DNA from: an uncultured Bacteroidales bacterium
GTDB taxonomy: Bacteria; Bacteroidota; Bacteroidia; Bacteroidales; UBA932
Direction: 5' to 3'
DNA: 64,000 nucleotides
Assembly: GCA_944326265.1 (NCBI GenBank)
Contig: CALVDE010000002.1
Span: forward strand, 62,001-126,000
This document shows, in pieces, positions 52,322 to 61,978 of this stretch (positions are counted from its first letter, which is position 1; each line of letters begins with the position of its first letter). A model generated the notes under the pieces. The model made no database searches and was not told the DNA's origin. It was given only the letters and a program-made list of their open reading frames with translations. A program made the translations under genes and the position numbers.

Positions 52322-53602
52322 TTAATTGATTGTTGACAAATATATCTCCTTTATTTTCCTGGCAGCATTGTTCCATTTGAGGGTATTGACCTCTTCCAGA
52401 CCGCAACGTGACGCCATCTCTCCGAGCGCGGGATACTTGAGAAGACCGTAGATCGCGTCGGCCATGGCATCTATGTCCCAGAAGTCCACCTTGATGGAGT
52501 ATTTCAGCACCTCGGCCACACCGGACTGCTTGGAGATGATGGCCGGAACTCCGGTCCTCATGGCCTCAAGCGGCGATATGCCGAACGGCTCCGAGACAGA
52601 CGGCATGACATAGACATCAGAGACAGCAAACATCCTCTGGACATCAGCCCCCCGGAGAAATCCCGTGAAATGGAATCTGTCCGCTATGCCCAGCCTGGCC
52701 ACACGCCTTATCGACCGGTTGAGCAGATCTCCGCTGCCGGCCATTACGAAACGGACATTATCGTAGTACTTCAGCACCTTGTAGGCAGCCTCGATGAAAT
52801 ACTCCGGTCCTTTCTGGAAAGTGATGCGTCCGAGGAACGTGACCACCTTCTCCGGCACACCCCTGTGCGCGTCTATCTCATTGCGTCCGCTGAAATCCAC
52901 GGCATTGTGGACGGTCACCACCTTATCTGGAGAAATACCGTACCTGTTGATTACGATGTTGCGGGTAAGATTGCTGACAGTAATCACCTTGTCCGCCGCC
53001 TCCATGCCCATCTTCTCCAGGGCATAGACCTGCGTATTGACATTCTCTCCGCTGCGGTCGAACTCCGTAGCATGAACATGGATGACCAGAGGCTTTCCCG
53101 TCAGTCTCTTGGCCGCGATTCCGGCAGGATAGGTAAGCCAGTCATGAGCATGGATGATGTCGAACTGATTCTGCAGGGCAATGGTGCCTCCCACAAGGGC
53201 ATAGCGCGCCACCTCCTCCATGAGGTTTGTACCGTATTTACCTGAAAACCTGTATTTCTGCTTGAAATTGACTTTAAAATCAGAAGCCTGCGACACCCTC
53301 TCCTTCTCAACCATTTCCGTAAAATCACGGGGATCCACGTAAGGGATCATGTTGGAGCCTATCCTCAGGAAATTGATCCTTTCCAGAAAATCCACCGGAC
53401 TGCACAGGATGTCCGCCGCCTCCACATCACTCGCGTTGATAATGCGCGCCACACGCGAATCCTCGTCCCCCGAAGCCGAAGGCATGACAAACAGCACGTC
53501 CACTCCGCTGTCGGCCAGCCCCCTGACCATACCGTAACATGCAGTTCCCAGGCCTCCCGCTATATGGGGAGGGAACTCCCATCCGAACATTAAGACTCTC
53601 AT
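52322..53602 (-). CDS. GT4 family glycosyltransferase (glycogen synthase-like)
   Basis: A 426-residue GT-B enzyme: VLMFGWEFPPHIAGGLGTAC at the N-terminus, FDIIHAHDWLTYPAG, VVTFLGRITFQKGPEYFIEA, and the nucleotide-sugar motif SVSEPFGISPLEAMRTGVP. Its similarity to GlgA/GlgM-type enzymes and its place in the glycogen cluster suggest glucosyl transfer in alpha-glucan synthesis or priming. The acceptor cannot be read from sequence. Its start overlaps the debranching enzyme stop by 4 nt and it precedes the GH57 gene by 11 nt. Confidence 0.92.
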   Translation of the reverse strand: MRVLMFGWEFPPHIAGGLGTACYGMVRGLADSGVDVLFVMPSASGDEDSRVARIINASDVEAADILCSPVDFLERINFLRIGSNMIPYVDPRDFTEMVEKERVSQASDFKVNFKQKYRFSGKYGTNLMEEVARYALVGGTIALQNQFDIIHAHDWLTYPAGIAAKRLTGKPLVIHVHATEFDRSGENVNTQVYALEKMGMEAADKVITVSNLTRNIVINRYGISPDKVVTVHNAVDFSGRNEIDAHRGVPEKVVTFLGRITFQKGPEYFIEAAYKVLKYYDNVRFVMAGSGDLLNRSIRRVARLGIADRFHFTGFLRGADVQRMFAVSDVYVMPSVSEPFGISPLEAMRTGVPAIISKQSGVAEVLKYSIKVDFWDIDAMADAIYGLLKYPALGEMASRCGLEEVNTLKWNNAARKIKEIYLSTIN

Positions 53603-55545
53603 TTCCCCTCCTTTTTATATTTGTTGATAAGATACTTCGAGCGCAACAGGGATGCCGTGGCGACCGCGCTGGAAATAGCTCCGTGCGGATTGTGCGGAGG
53701 GTCACCGTCATACAGCTCGCACACGCATCCTACTCCGTGACGCACGATATCTTCCTCAAAGGCATTCACCAGTTCCGTACCTCTCCTCACGAACATTTCC
53801 CCATAGAGCCTGAGCATGGCCTCGATGTAGAACGTCAGGAGCCACACCCTGGTCGCCCCCTGATGATAAGCATGGTCTCTCTGATCCTGATTACCGTCAT
53901 AGATACCCTTGTAAAGAGGATTTTTCGGAGAAAGCGTCCTTATGCCGCGCGCTGTCAGAAGTTCCTTCTTGACACACTCCATCACCTCGGCCTTGTCCTC
54001 ATCGGACAAAGGCGAATAATCCAGGGCACAGGCGAACATCTGGTTGGGCCTTGCAAAAGTATTCTGCCCCTTCTCGTCCACATAGTCCGCCAGATGCCCA
54101 CGGTCTTCTATCCAGAAAAGGTCGCGGAACCCGGCATCCATCTTGTCCTTCAGAGCCTGCAGCCCGTACAGGAGACGGGTATCGCCCCCACCGCAGGCGG
54201 ACTCCATATCCAGGACATAGCACACGGCATTGTACCAGAAGGCATTGGTCTCTACCTGGAATCCGCTCCTTTCAGTCACGGGATTGCCGTCCTTGTCATA
54301 CGCATTCATCCACGACATGGCAACTCCGTTCATTCTGGTCCAGAGCATACCGTTGTCAGCAAGAGTCACACCCATCCTGCCTCCGTCCATAAAACTCTTC
54401 AGCACAGGCAGCAGCCGCTTCCTGTACTTGAGCCATACCGTCCGTGCATCACCGGTATGCCCGGCATACTGCTGAACTGCCCAGAAAAGCCACAGGGCCG
54501 CATCCACCTGCCTGGAGCCGCGCAGCAACTGCTGACCGTAGATCCTGAACGCGCTCTCAAGCACTTCCTCGAAAAGCGCCGTATCAGGGTCCGCGCACAA
54601 AATCAGGCCCGGCAGGGATATCATTGTCTCTCTCAGTCCCTTCCCGAGCCATGTATATCCGCTGTAAATCTCCTTGAGTCCCTTGCCGGTACCTACTATG
54701 AACTGTCTGGAAGCTCTTCTCAGGCAGTCATCATAACTTTGGAGCGATATTCTTTTGGTCTCTTCTCTTGAGAATACCCCCGCAAGTCCCCTGACCGGAA
54801 CTTCAGAAGTAGAGACGGAGACGACAACCGGTTCGCCCTTTTTCAAAGGCAGCTCGAAATATCCGGGAGAGAAGAGGTCCTCCTTGTAAAGGAAACCGCG
54901 CCGCTTCTCCTCGCTGTACTCCACGTTGTAGTACCAGTCCGGATTATGAAAATACACATTCTTCCTGCTGATCTGGATACTCACCTGAGGAAAACCGTCA
55001 TAAAGCCGGAACGAGGCTCCGTTCTCCGCCGGAGACCAGCCGCAGTCAACGCCGTCATTGGCATGGGTCAGGGCGTGTATCTCCCTGAAAGCCAAGAACG
55101 GTCTGAGCCTAAGGGTCGTATCGGAATGTGCATCGAGCAAGGTATATTTTATAAGGAGCTGCTCCTTGTTGTGCAGGAAGAGCATGGACTTGCTGAAAAC
55201 CATTCCGCCCACACGGTAGGTTATCGTGGGATACTTCTCGAACTCAAAGTCCACGATGTACTTATGCCCCCTGGGCTCGTAGATGTTCTTTCCATAGCAG
55301 CGAATGCCAAGGTTGAAATCCCGGCCATGCTGCATCAGAGTCTCGTCCAGAGATGAGAGGAGCACATACCGCCTGTTGTCAAAATTCTTGAGAGGAAGCA
55401 CGAACAGGCCGTGGTACTTTCTGGTGTTGCATCCGACAATGGTAGTGTTGAGATATCCGCCGGTCTTGTTGGTGGCCAGGACTTCCCGAGCCAGGGAATA
55501 CTCCAGGTTCACCAGTTCCGCTTTATCGAATTTAAGATATGACAT
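53599..55545 (-). CDS. Glycogen debranching enzyme (amylo-alpha-1,6-glucosidase, GH133)
   Basis: A 648-residue protein. The N-terminal glycogen-debranching domain has LATNKTGGYLNTTIVGCNTRKYHGLFV (in parts). The C-terminal (alpha/alpha)6 glucosidase domain has IYSGYTWLGKGLRETMISLPG, VDAALWLFWAVQQY, VETNAFWYNAVCYVL, RPNQMFACAL and GATRVWLLTFYIEAMLR. It removes alpha-1,6 glucose stubs from glycogen. It overlaps the GT4 start by 4 nt and follows glgB by 17 nt. No signal peptide. Confidence 0.94.
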   Translation of the reverse strand: MSYLKFDKAELVNLEYSLAREVLATNKTGGYLNTTIVGCNTRKYHGLFVLPLKNFDNRRYVLLSSLDETLMQHGRDFNLGIRCYGKNIYEPRGHKYIVDFEFEKYPTITYRVGGMVFSKSMLFLHNKEQLLIKYTLLDAHSDTTLRLRPFLAFREIHALTHANDGVDCGWSPAENGASFRLYDGFPQVSIQISRKNVYFHNPDWYYNVEYSEEKRRGFLYKEDLFSPGYFELPLKKGEPVVVSVSTSEVPVRGLAGVFSREETKRISLQSYDDCLRRASRQFIVGTGKGLKEIYSGYTWLGKGLRETMISLPGLILCADPDTALFEEVLESAFRIYGQQLLRGSRQVDAALWLFWAVQQYAGHTGDARTVWLKYRKRLLPVLKSFMDGGRMGVTLADNGMLWTRMNGVAMSWMNAYDKDGNPVTERSGFQVETNAFWYNAVCYVLDMESACGGGDTRLLYGLQALKDKMDAGFRDLFWIEDRGHLADYVDEKGQNTFARPNQMFACALDYSPLSDEDKAEVMECVKKELLTARGIRTLSPKNPLYKGIYDGNQDQRDHAYHQGATRVWLLTFYIEAMLRLYGEMFVRRGTELVNAFEEDIVRHGVGCVCELYDGDPPHNPHGAISSAVATASLLRSKYLINKYKKEGK

Positions 55546-55562
55546 ATATTATACCTTAATAA

Positions 55563-57536
55563 TTAATGTCTTTTCAAGACTATGGCCGACCTGTTGGGCA
55601 TATAGAGAGACAGTGAGTCACAGCCTTTCTCCCTCAAGGTAAAATGAGGGACACTTCCGTCATTTCTCCCGAATCCTCCGAAGAGGACATCATCGGTGTC
55701 AAGCACCTGTCTGTATTCTCCTGCCGGAGCACGGAATCTGAAGTCAGACACAGAGAGTTCGGGATGAAAATTCATTGCAAAGATAAAACATCCTCTTGCA
55801 AAAATCAAAACTTTTCGGACCTCATCGACACAAAGTCGCACGGGACGGCGGGACAGGATATTGTTCTGTGCGAAAAGATGTATCATCGCACTGTCGAAGC
55901 GCATAAGGTCACCGTAGCGCAGGTCCGGATTATCGCTCAGGGACCACTGGCGGCGGGCATAGAAACAGGACCAGCCGTTGCCCTCACGCGGAAAGTCTAT
56001 CCACTCAGGATGTCCGAACTCGTTGCCCATGAAGTTCAGGTAGCCGTCTCCGGCGGTGGCGATGGTCACCAGACGGATCATCTTGTGCAGGGCTATCCCG
56101 CGCTCCACGGTCAGGTTCTGCGATGCCTTGTTCATGGCCGTGTACATCTCCTTGTCCATCAGACGGAAAATGATCGTCTTGTCACCCACCAGGGCCTGGT
56201 CGTGACTCTCGGCGTAAGAGACCGTCCGCTCGTCTGCCCGCTTGTTCGTAAGCTCGTAGTAGATTTCTCCCATGCTCCAGTCCTCGTCCCTGCGCTCCTT
56301 AATCCACTTTATCCAGTGGTCGGCTATGCCCATGCTCAGGCGGAAGTCAAAGCCGATACCGCCGATTGCCGCCGGAGCGGCCAGGCCCGGCATACCGCTT
56401 ACGTCCTCGGCAATGGTTATGGCCAGGGGATTGATCTCCTTTATCATGATATTGGCCAGACCGAGATAGAGCAGGGCATCCTCGTCCTGATTGCCGTCAA
56501 AATAGCAGGAATAGTCCGTAAAGTCCCTGCCCAGGCCGTGGTCCAGATATATCATGCTGGTCACTCCGTCGAAACGGAAGCCGTCGATATGGTACTCCTC
56601 CATCCAGAACTTGATGTTCGAGAGCAGGAAATGGACAGTAGAGGGCTTGCCGTAATTGAAGCACCGCGAGCCCCAGGCCGGATGCCGCCCCCTGGCCCCT
56701 GCGTGACAGTAGATGTATTCGGTGCCGTCCAACATTCCCAGTCCTTCCACCTCATTGTCCACGGCGTGCGAGTGCACCAGGTCCATGACCACCGCGATGC
56801 CCATGCCGTGCGCCTCGTCCACCAGGGCCTTGAACTCCTCCGGAGTACCGAACCTGGAGCTCAGGGCAAAGAAATTGGACACCTGATAACCGAACGAGCC
56901 GTAGTAGGGATGCTCCTGAAGGGCCATGAGCTGAAGGGTATTGTACCCCAGATCCCGGATGCGCGGCAGCACGTTCTGACGGAACTCACTGAACGAAGCC
57001 ACCTTCTCCTCCTCGGAGCTCATACCGATATGGGCCTCGTAGATGAGGGGACAGCGGTTATGCGGGACGAAACGGGTATGCTTCCAGCGGTATTTCTTAG
57101 GAGGAAGCCATACCTGTGCGGAGAAAATCTTCGTGTCCGGATCCTGCACGCAGCGCGTGGCATAGGCCGGAAGCCGCTCGCCACTTCCGCCGTTCCACTC
57201 CACATACCATTTATATAAGGAGCCGTGCGGCATCTCGGAGACCGGCAGGCGAAGTTCCCAGTTGCCGCTGCCTGTATTCTTCAGGCGGTACCTCTCATCC
57301 TTGCGCCACCCGTTGACATCCCCGATCAGATAGACAGCCACGGCATTCGGAGCCCACTCCCTGAAGACTACCTCCTTTTTATCGGCATGTACTCCGTAGA
57401 ACAGATGGTTGTTCACCGCATCTGCGAGCCTCCTGCCGTACCCGGCCAGCTCCTGCTTTCTGATTATCAAGTTCCTGTACCGTTTCTCAACCTGGCTGCG
57501 GTAAGGTAACAGATATGGATCGGCATCATAAATCAT
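55563..57536 (-). CDS. glgB: 1,4-alpha-glucan branching enzyme
   Basis: A 657-residue GH13 enzyme. The N-terminal CBM48-like domain has VFREWAPNAVAVYLIGDVNGW. The barrel has VVMDLVHSHAV, GFRFDGVTSMIYLDHG (nucleophile Asp), ITIAEDVSGMP (acid/base Glu) and YAESHDQALVGDKT. It cuts alpha-1,4 chains and rejoins them as alpha-1,6 branches. The motif pattern is closer to the eukaryotic-type branching enzyme than to E. coli GlgB. I chose MIYDADPYLLP at 57536, 16 nt after the xseB stop. Confidence 0.96.
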   Translation of the reverse strand: MIYDADPYLLPYRSQVEKRYRNLIIRKQELAGYGRRLADAVNNHLFYGVHADKKEVVFREWAPNAVAVYLIGDVNGWRKDERYRLKNTGSGNWELRLPVSEMPHGSLYKWYVEWNGGSGERLPAYATRCVQDPDTKIFSAQVWLPPKKYRWKHTRFVPHNRCPLIYEAHIGMSSEEEKVASFSEFRQNVLPRIRDLGYNTLQLMALQEHPYYGSFGYQVSNFFALSSRFGTPEEFKALVDEAHGMGIAVVMDLVHSHAVDNEVEGLGMLDGTEYIYCHAGARGRHPAWGSRCFNYGKPSTVHFLLSNIKFWMEEYHIDGFRFDGVTSMIYLDHGLGRDFTDYSCYFDGNQDEDALLYLGLANIMIKEINPLAITIAEDVSGMPGLAAPAAIGGIGFDFRLSMGIADHWIKWIKERRDEDWSMGEIYYELTNKRADERTVSYAESHDQALVGDKTIIFRLMDKEMYTAMNKASQNLTVERGIALHKMIRLVTIATAGDGYLNFMGNEFGHPEWIDFPREGNGWSCFYARRQWSLSDNPDLRYGDLMRFDSAMIHLFAQNNILSRRPVRLCVDEVRKVLIFARGCFIFAMNFHPELSVSDFRFRAPAGEYRQVLDTDDVLFGGFGRNDGSVPHFTLREKGCDSLSLYMPNRSAIVLKRH

Positions 57537-57552
57537 AAGCTGCTCCGTTTTA

Positions 57553-57750
57553 TTACTGTTCCTCGAGGATCTTTCCAATGCTTTCCTCGCTGTCCTTAAG
57601 CATCCTCCGGCAATACGTCAGCAGCGCGGCCGCTTCCTTCACCTTTGCCGGGATATCTCCCACCGCTGTCTGCGGATCTTCGATCTGAGCCACTATCTTC
57701 TCCAGACGCCCGAGCGCCTCCTCATATTTCATTTTTTCCATTTCAGCCAT
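57553..57750 (-). CDS. xseB: Exodeoxyribonuclease VII small subunit
   Basis: A 65-residue helical protein with the XseB pattern: KMKYEEALGRLEKIVAQIED near the start and LTYCRRMLKDSEESIGKIL near the end. It binds the coiled-coil arm of XseA to form exonuclease VII, which degrades single-stranded DNA from both ends. It lies 63 nt after xseA on the same strand and just before glgB. Confidence 0.92.
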   Translation of the reverse strand: MAEMEKMKYEEALGRLEKIVAQIEDPQTAVGDIPAKVKEAAALLTYCRRMLKDSEESIGKILEEQ

Positions 57751-57813
57751 ATTATTTCAGTATAATTTAAACATCGTTGCAATTTACAAAAAAATCCGAT
57801 ACTGCGCAATCCC

Positions 57814-59136
57814 CTACCCCTGATTCACGGATTCGACGAGGCAGCGGGCGGAGCCGTCGCGCAGCATCAGGTCGAGACGGTCGCCCGGAGCCAGATCGGC
57901 GGCGGACACGACCGGACGGCTGTTACGGAGGACGTAGGCACTGCCTGGACGGAGCATGGCCACGGGGTCGCCCTTGCGGACACGGAGCTCGAGCATGTCC
58001 AGCCGCCCGGACTCGGCCTTCAGACGCAGGACCGTGCCGCTCTTGACACGCATCCACAGGATATCCAGACCGTTCCGTTCATTGCCGGAGCGGAGAGTCA
58101 CGCCCTTTCTCATACGCATCAGGAGCATGTCCATACGGTTGCGCTCCAGACGGCAGCGCATCTCGGTGCCGGAGCCCAGGCGGCGGGCGGTCTGCTCCAG
58201 CCGCTGACGCATACCGTCCAGTCTCAGCGTGACTGAGGAGCGCAGCCGGTCACCCAATGCGGTCAGGGAGGCATCCTCCTCCACGAATGCATTCACTATC
58301 AGGTCAGCCAGTGCCGTCGGTGTCTTGACCGAACGGGCAGCCACCATGTCGCAGATATGCGTGTCGCGCTCGTGGCCCACGGCCACCATCACCGGCAGCG
58401 GGAACTGAGCTATGTTCACGGCCAGGTCATAGTCGTCGAAGCAGGCCAGGTCGGCCACTGCCCCGCCTCCGCGCAGCAGCAGCACCGCGTCATACACCCC
58501 GCCGGCCTCCACATCGGCCATTACCGCTTCCAGGGCGGAGATGATGCCCCCCGGTGCTGCCGGCCCCTGCATCGGAGCCGGATAAAGGCGGGTGTAGAAC
58601 CGGAAACCGTAGCCGTTGTCGTAGAGATGGTGCATGAAATCCCCGTAGCCCGCCGCAGACTCAGATGTAATCAGGGCGAAACGCCTCGGCAGCCTGGGCA
58701 GAGGCAGAGTGCTGTTCATATCCAGCATACCCTCTCTGCGCAGCCTCTCCAGTGTCCGCTGCCGGGCCAGCTCAACCTCCCCGAGTGTAAATGCCGGATC
58801 GATGTCCTCGATGCTCAGGCTCATCCCGTAGACCTCCGAATACTGCACCCTCACCAGTACCAGCACGGTCATTCCCGCCTCCAGCCGATGTCCAGTCCCC
58901 TGATAGAAAGCGGCCTCGACCAATGACCGCCTGGACCGCCAGATGACAGCCTGAGCCTTCGCACTGAACATCTCCCGACCGGTTCCCTTCTCCACCAGCT
59001 CCATATAGCAGTGTCCGTTACCGTGAATCTTCAGTTCATGTATCTCCGCCTTGACCCACACAGGCCTGGGAAAGGTCTCCGCCACCGCGCCCCTCACCCT
59101 CTGCAGCAGCTGCGCCAATGAAATATATTCCTGCAT
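57814..59136 (-). CDS. xseA: Exodeoxyribonuclease VII large subunit, with four 22-residue repeats
   Basis: A 440-residue protein. The N-terminal OB domain (about 1-105) has ISLAQLLQRVRGAVAE and KIHGNGHCYMELVEK. The catalytic core has LPRRFALITSESAAGYGDF, LLLRGGGAVADLACFDDYDLA, and AVGHERDTHICDMVAARSVKTPTALADLI (in parts). The coiled-coil arm (57970-58233) consists of four consecutive 22-residue repeats with pattern LRL-x7-LD-x-L-x-x-RVRxG. The C-terminal segment is SAYVLRNSRPVVSAADL. Its promoter faces that of engB. The repeats could set the number of XseB subunits bound. Confidence 0.94.
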   Translation of the reverse strand: MQEYISLAQLLQRVRGAVAETFPRPVWVKAEIHELKIHGNGHCYMELVEKGTGREMFSAKAQAVIWRSRRSLVEAAFYQGTGHRLEAGMTVLVLVRVQYSEVYGMSLSIEDIDPAFTLGEVELARQRTLERLRREGMLDMNSTLPLPRLPRRFALITSESAAGYGDFMHHLYDNGYGFRFYTRLYPAPMQGPAAPGGIISALEAVMADVEAGGVYDAVLLLRGGGAVADLACFDDYDLAVNIAQFPLPVMVAVGHERDTHICDMVAARSVKTPTALADLIVNAFVEEDASLTALGDRLRSSVTLRLDGMRQRLEQTARRLGSGTEMRCRLERNRMDMLLMRMRKGVTLRSGNERNGLDILWMRVKSGTVLRLKAESGRLDMLELRVRKGDPVAMLRPGSAYVLRNSRPVVSAADLAPGDRLDLMLRDGSARCLVESVNQG

Positions 59137-59180
59137 ATCCTTACTGTTTACCGTTTACGCCATACGTTCTGTATGCAGAG

Positions 59181-59267
59181 CAAAATTAACATAAATCCGC
59201 GAAACCGGCACTTCCTGACCGCACTTTGAAAAAGTCTTGGCGAGGTATGGAAAATTTGCTACTTTTG
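59181..59267. promoter_or_regulatory. Divergent promoters of xseA and engB
   Basis: Minus strand TAATTTTG at 59181-59188 serves xseA (ATG 59136). Plus strand TACTTTTG at 59260-59267, with TTG 20 bp upstream, serves engB (ATG 59284). Confidence 0.6.
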
Positions 59268-59283
59268 CCGTTTTAAATAAGGT

Positions 59284-59889
59284 ATGATAATCAAGACGGC
59301 CATATTCCAAGGAAGCAGCACGAACGTGACTCAGAAACCGAAACTGAAAGCACCGGAGTATGCTTTCATAGGACGCTCCAACGTGGGCAAGTCCTCGCTG
59401 ATCAACATGCTGTGCGGCCGCAAGGACCTGGCCAAGACCTCCTCCATGCCGGGCAAGACGATACTGGTCAACCATTTTCTCATCAACGGGAAGTGGTATC
59501 TGGTCGATCTGCCGGGATACGGATTCGCCAAGGCATCCAAGAAAGCGCAGGCCGCACTTAAGGCAATGATCGAGGATTACGTAAGCCACTCTGAAGAGCT
59601 GGCCATGCTGTTCATACTTCTGGACAGCAGGCACGGTCTGATGGAAATCGACCGCAACTTCATTACAGCCGTATCCGAAGCCGGAATACCCTTCGCCGTC
59701 ATTCTCACCAAGTGCGACAAACTGTCCAAAACCGCCCTGGAGCAGAATACCGCGTCCCTGCGGACTGCCCTGGACTCCATCCGGCCAGACATAGCCGTAC
59801 TGCCCACGTCGTCCGACAAGAGAATCGGGAAAGACACCGTGCTCGACATGATAGACGAAGACCTCAAACAGCATATCAATACAAAGTAA
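59284..59889 (+). CDS. engB: Ribosome biogenesis GTPase EngB/YsxC
   Basis: A 201-residue small GTPase: G1 GRSNVGKSSLIN, G2/G3 region SSMPGKTILVNHFLIN and LVDLPGYGFAKASKK, G4 LTKCDKL, G5-like PTSSDKRIG. It assists late assembly of the 50S subunit. The start follows a good -7 box by 16 nt. prs follows 23 nt after the stop, so a shared transcript is likely. Confidence 0.97.
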   Translation: MIIKTAIFQGSSTNVTQKPKLKAPEYAFIGRSNVGKSSLINMLCGRKDLAKTSSMPGKTILVNHFLINGKWYLVDLPGYGFAKASKKAQAALKAMIEDYVSHSEELAMLFILLDSRHGLMEIDRNFITAVSEAGIPFAVILTKCDKLSKTALEQNTASLRTALDSIRPDIAVLPTSSDKRIGKDTVLDMIDEDLKQHINTK

Positions 59890-59912
59890 CGCACTAAAAA
59901 CACTGACACGAT

Positions 59913-60875
59913 ATGAGACACACAACCAATCACACACACGGCATCAAGATCTTCTCATGCAGAGGATCGCGCTATCTGGCCGAGAAAATAGCCAAATCCC
60001 TCGGTCTCGAACTGGGCGACTCAGTAGTAACCGACTTCAGTGACGGCGAGTTCCAGCCCGCCTTCAACGAATCCGTCCGCGGAACCACCACCTTCATCGT
60101 TCAGTCCACATTTCCCCCTCTGGACAACCTCTTCGAGCTCCTGCTCATGATCGACGCCGCCCGCCGCGCATCGGCCTACAAAGTCATCGCCGTCATCCCC
60201 TACTTCGGATGGGCACGTCAGGACCGCAAGGACCGTCCCAGAGTATCCATCGGCGCGAAATTAGTGGCCAACCTCCTTGTAGCCGCCGGCTGCGACAGGG
60301 TCATCACCACCGACCTGCACGCCGACCAGATCCAGGGCTTCTTCGATTTTCCGGTAGACCATATATATGCCAGCACCATCTTCATGCCCTACCTGAGGGA
60401 CATGCAGCTGGACAACCTCTCCATCGCAGCTCCCGACATGGGCGGCGCCAAGAGAGCCAACAACTATTCCCGCGTGCTCGGCTGCCCCATGATTATCTGC
60501 CACAAGTCGCGTGAAAGGCCCAACGTGGTAGGCTCCATGACAGCCATCGGTGATGTAGAGGGCCGCAACATCGTCATCATCGACGACATGATCGACACCG
60601 CCGGCACCATAACCAAGGCCGCCGACATGCTCATGGAGAAAGGTGCCCTCAGCGTCAGGGCCATGGCCACCCATCCCGTATTCTCCGGACAGGCCTACGA
60701 GCGCATCAACAAGTCCGCCCTCCAGGAAGTGGTAGTAACCGACACCATTCCCCTGAGAGCCCCTGCCGGCACCGACCTCTCGAAATTCACCGTCCTCTCC
60801 GTAGCCGACATGTTCGCCGAGGTCATCGACCGGATCTACAACTACAAGTCCATCAGCGATGCTTTCGGGTTCTAA
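59913..60875 (+). CDS. prs: Ribose-phosphate pyrophosphokinase
   Basis: A 320-residue enzyme that makes PRPP from ribose 5-phosphate and ATP. Motifs: FSCRGSRYLAEKIAKSLG, FSDGEFQPAFNESVRG, YFGWARQDRKDRPR, TTDLHADQIQGFFD (with the catalytic His) and the PRPP-binding loop IVIIDDMIDTAGT. Length and motifs are those of the class I, phosphate-activated form. It overlaps nadE by 17 nt, and both supply NAD and nucleotide synthesis. Confidence 0.97.
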   Translation: MRHTTNHTHGIKIFSCRGSRYLAEKIAKSLGLELGDSVVTDFSDGEFQPAFNESVRGTTTFIVQSTFPPLDNLFELLLMIDAARRASAYKVIAVIPYFGWARQDRKDRPRVSIGAKLVANLLVAAGCDRVITTDLHADQIQGFFDFPVDHIYASTIFMPYLRDMQLDNLSIAAPDMGGAKRANNYSRVLGCPMIICHKSRERPNVVGSMTAIGDVEGRNIVIIDDMIDTAGTITKAADMLMEKGALSVRAMATHPVFSGQAYERINKSALQEVVVTDTIPLRAPAGTDLSKFTVLSVADMFAEVIDRIYNYKSISDAFGF

Positions 60876-61710
60876 CATCGAAGACATACACAGCCGCATC
60901 ATCCGCACCATCCGGGACTTCTTCGCTCAGGCGGGGATGTCCCGGGCCGTGCTGGGTCTCTCCGGAGGCCTGGACTCGGCGGTAGTGGCGGCTCTGGCCA
61001 CCGAGGCCCTGGGCAAAGACAATGTCACCGGCATCCTCATGCCCTCCTCCTGGTCCACCGTACACTCCGTCAATGACGCGGTGACCCTGGCCGACAATCT
61101 GGGAATCAGATACCACATAGTCCCCATCAGCACCGTCTACGACCGGTTCATGAAGGAGACCGAGCCTCTCTTCGAGGGAGACTTCCACTGGGACACCACC
61201 CAGGAGAACCTCCAGGCACGCATACGCGGCACCATCCTGATGCTCTACTCCAACCGGCACGGAGCCCTGCTGCTGAACACCACCAACAAGAGCGAGCTGT
61301 CGATGGGCTACGGCACCCTCTACGGCGACCTGTGCGGCGCCCTGATGGTCATCGCGGACCTTTACAAGACCGAGGTCTACGAGTTAGCCGCATATATAAA
61401 CCGGGAGCGGGAGCTCATCCCCCTGTCCACCATCACCAAGGCCCCTTCGGCCGAGCTGCGGGACGGACAGAAGGACACCGATTCCCTGCCGCCCTACGAC
61501 GTGCTGGACCCGGTGCTCTACAGCCTCAACGAAGGCGGCAGGAGCGCGGAACAGATTTTGCAGGAGGGTGTGGACAAAGCCCTGGTGGAAAGGATTCTCC
61601 GGCTCAGACGGGCCGCTGCGTTCAAAGTCCACCAGCTGGCTCCGGAGATAAAGGTCAGTTCCTGCCCGCTGCTTGACCGCAGCAAATGGGTGGAACCTGA
61701 AACAACGTAA
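60859..61710 (+). CDS. nadE: NAD synthetase, ammonia-dependent
   Basis: A 283-residue PP-loop enzyme: GLSGGLDSAVVAAL (pyrophosphatase loop), NLQARIRGTILMLYSNRHGALLLNTTNKSELSMGYGT (in parts) and DLYKTEVYELA. There is no nitrilase-like glutaminase domain, so it uses free ammonia to convert deamido-NAD to NAD. Start at 60859 overlaps the end of prs. Confidence 0.96.
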   Translation: MLSGSNIEDIHSRIIRTIRDFFAQAGMSRAVLGLSGGLDSAVVAALATEALGKDNVTGILMPSSWSTVHSVNDAVTLADNLGIRYHIVPISTVYDRFMKETEPLFEGDFHWDTTQENLQARIRGTILMLYSNRHGALLLNTTNKSELSMGYGTLYGDLCGALMVIADLYKTEVYELAAYINRERELIPLSTITKAPSAELRDGQKDTDSLPPYDVLDPVLYSLNEGGRSAEQILQEGVDKALVERILRLRRAAAFKVHQLAPEIKVSSCPLLDRSKWVEPETT

Positions 61711-61711
61711 A

Positions 61712-61972
61712 ATGGAAGTATTGATAGCAGCCATAGTATTCGTAGGACTTGCAGTCTTCATCATGTGCTTCAACGTCATCTTCAGGAAAAAGCCATTTCC
61801 TGACGGAGAGATAGAGCACAACAAGGAACTCCGCAAGAGGGGCATCATCTGCGCCCGGGAGGAAGAGATGAGACTGTGGGGTCCGAAAAAAGGCAGAACA
61901 TCCTCCGGCTGCAGCGGTTCCTGCGGAAGCTGCGGACTGAGCGATACAGAATGTAACATATCCGAGAAATAA
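61712..61972 (+). CDS. Small membrane protein with Cys-rich C-terminus
   Basis: An 86-residue protein. One N-terminal membrane helix (VLIAAIVFVGLAVFIMCFNVIF) is followed by FPDGEIEHNKELRKRGIICA and a C-terminal cluster GCSGSCGSCGLSDTEC. The spacing C-x3-C-x2-C suggests metal binding, somewhat like maturation factors of the NqrM kind, but the match is loose. I know of similar unnamed proteins in Bacteroidales. I chose MEVLIAAIVF at 61712, 1 nt after the nadE stop; der starts 6 nt after its stop. Confidence 0.7.
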   Translation: MEVLIAAIVFVGLAVFIMCFNVIFRKKPFPDGEIEHNKELRKRGIICAREEEMRLWGPKKGRTSSGCSGSCGSCGLSDTECNISEK

Positions 61973-61978
61973 TAGAAT

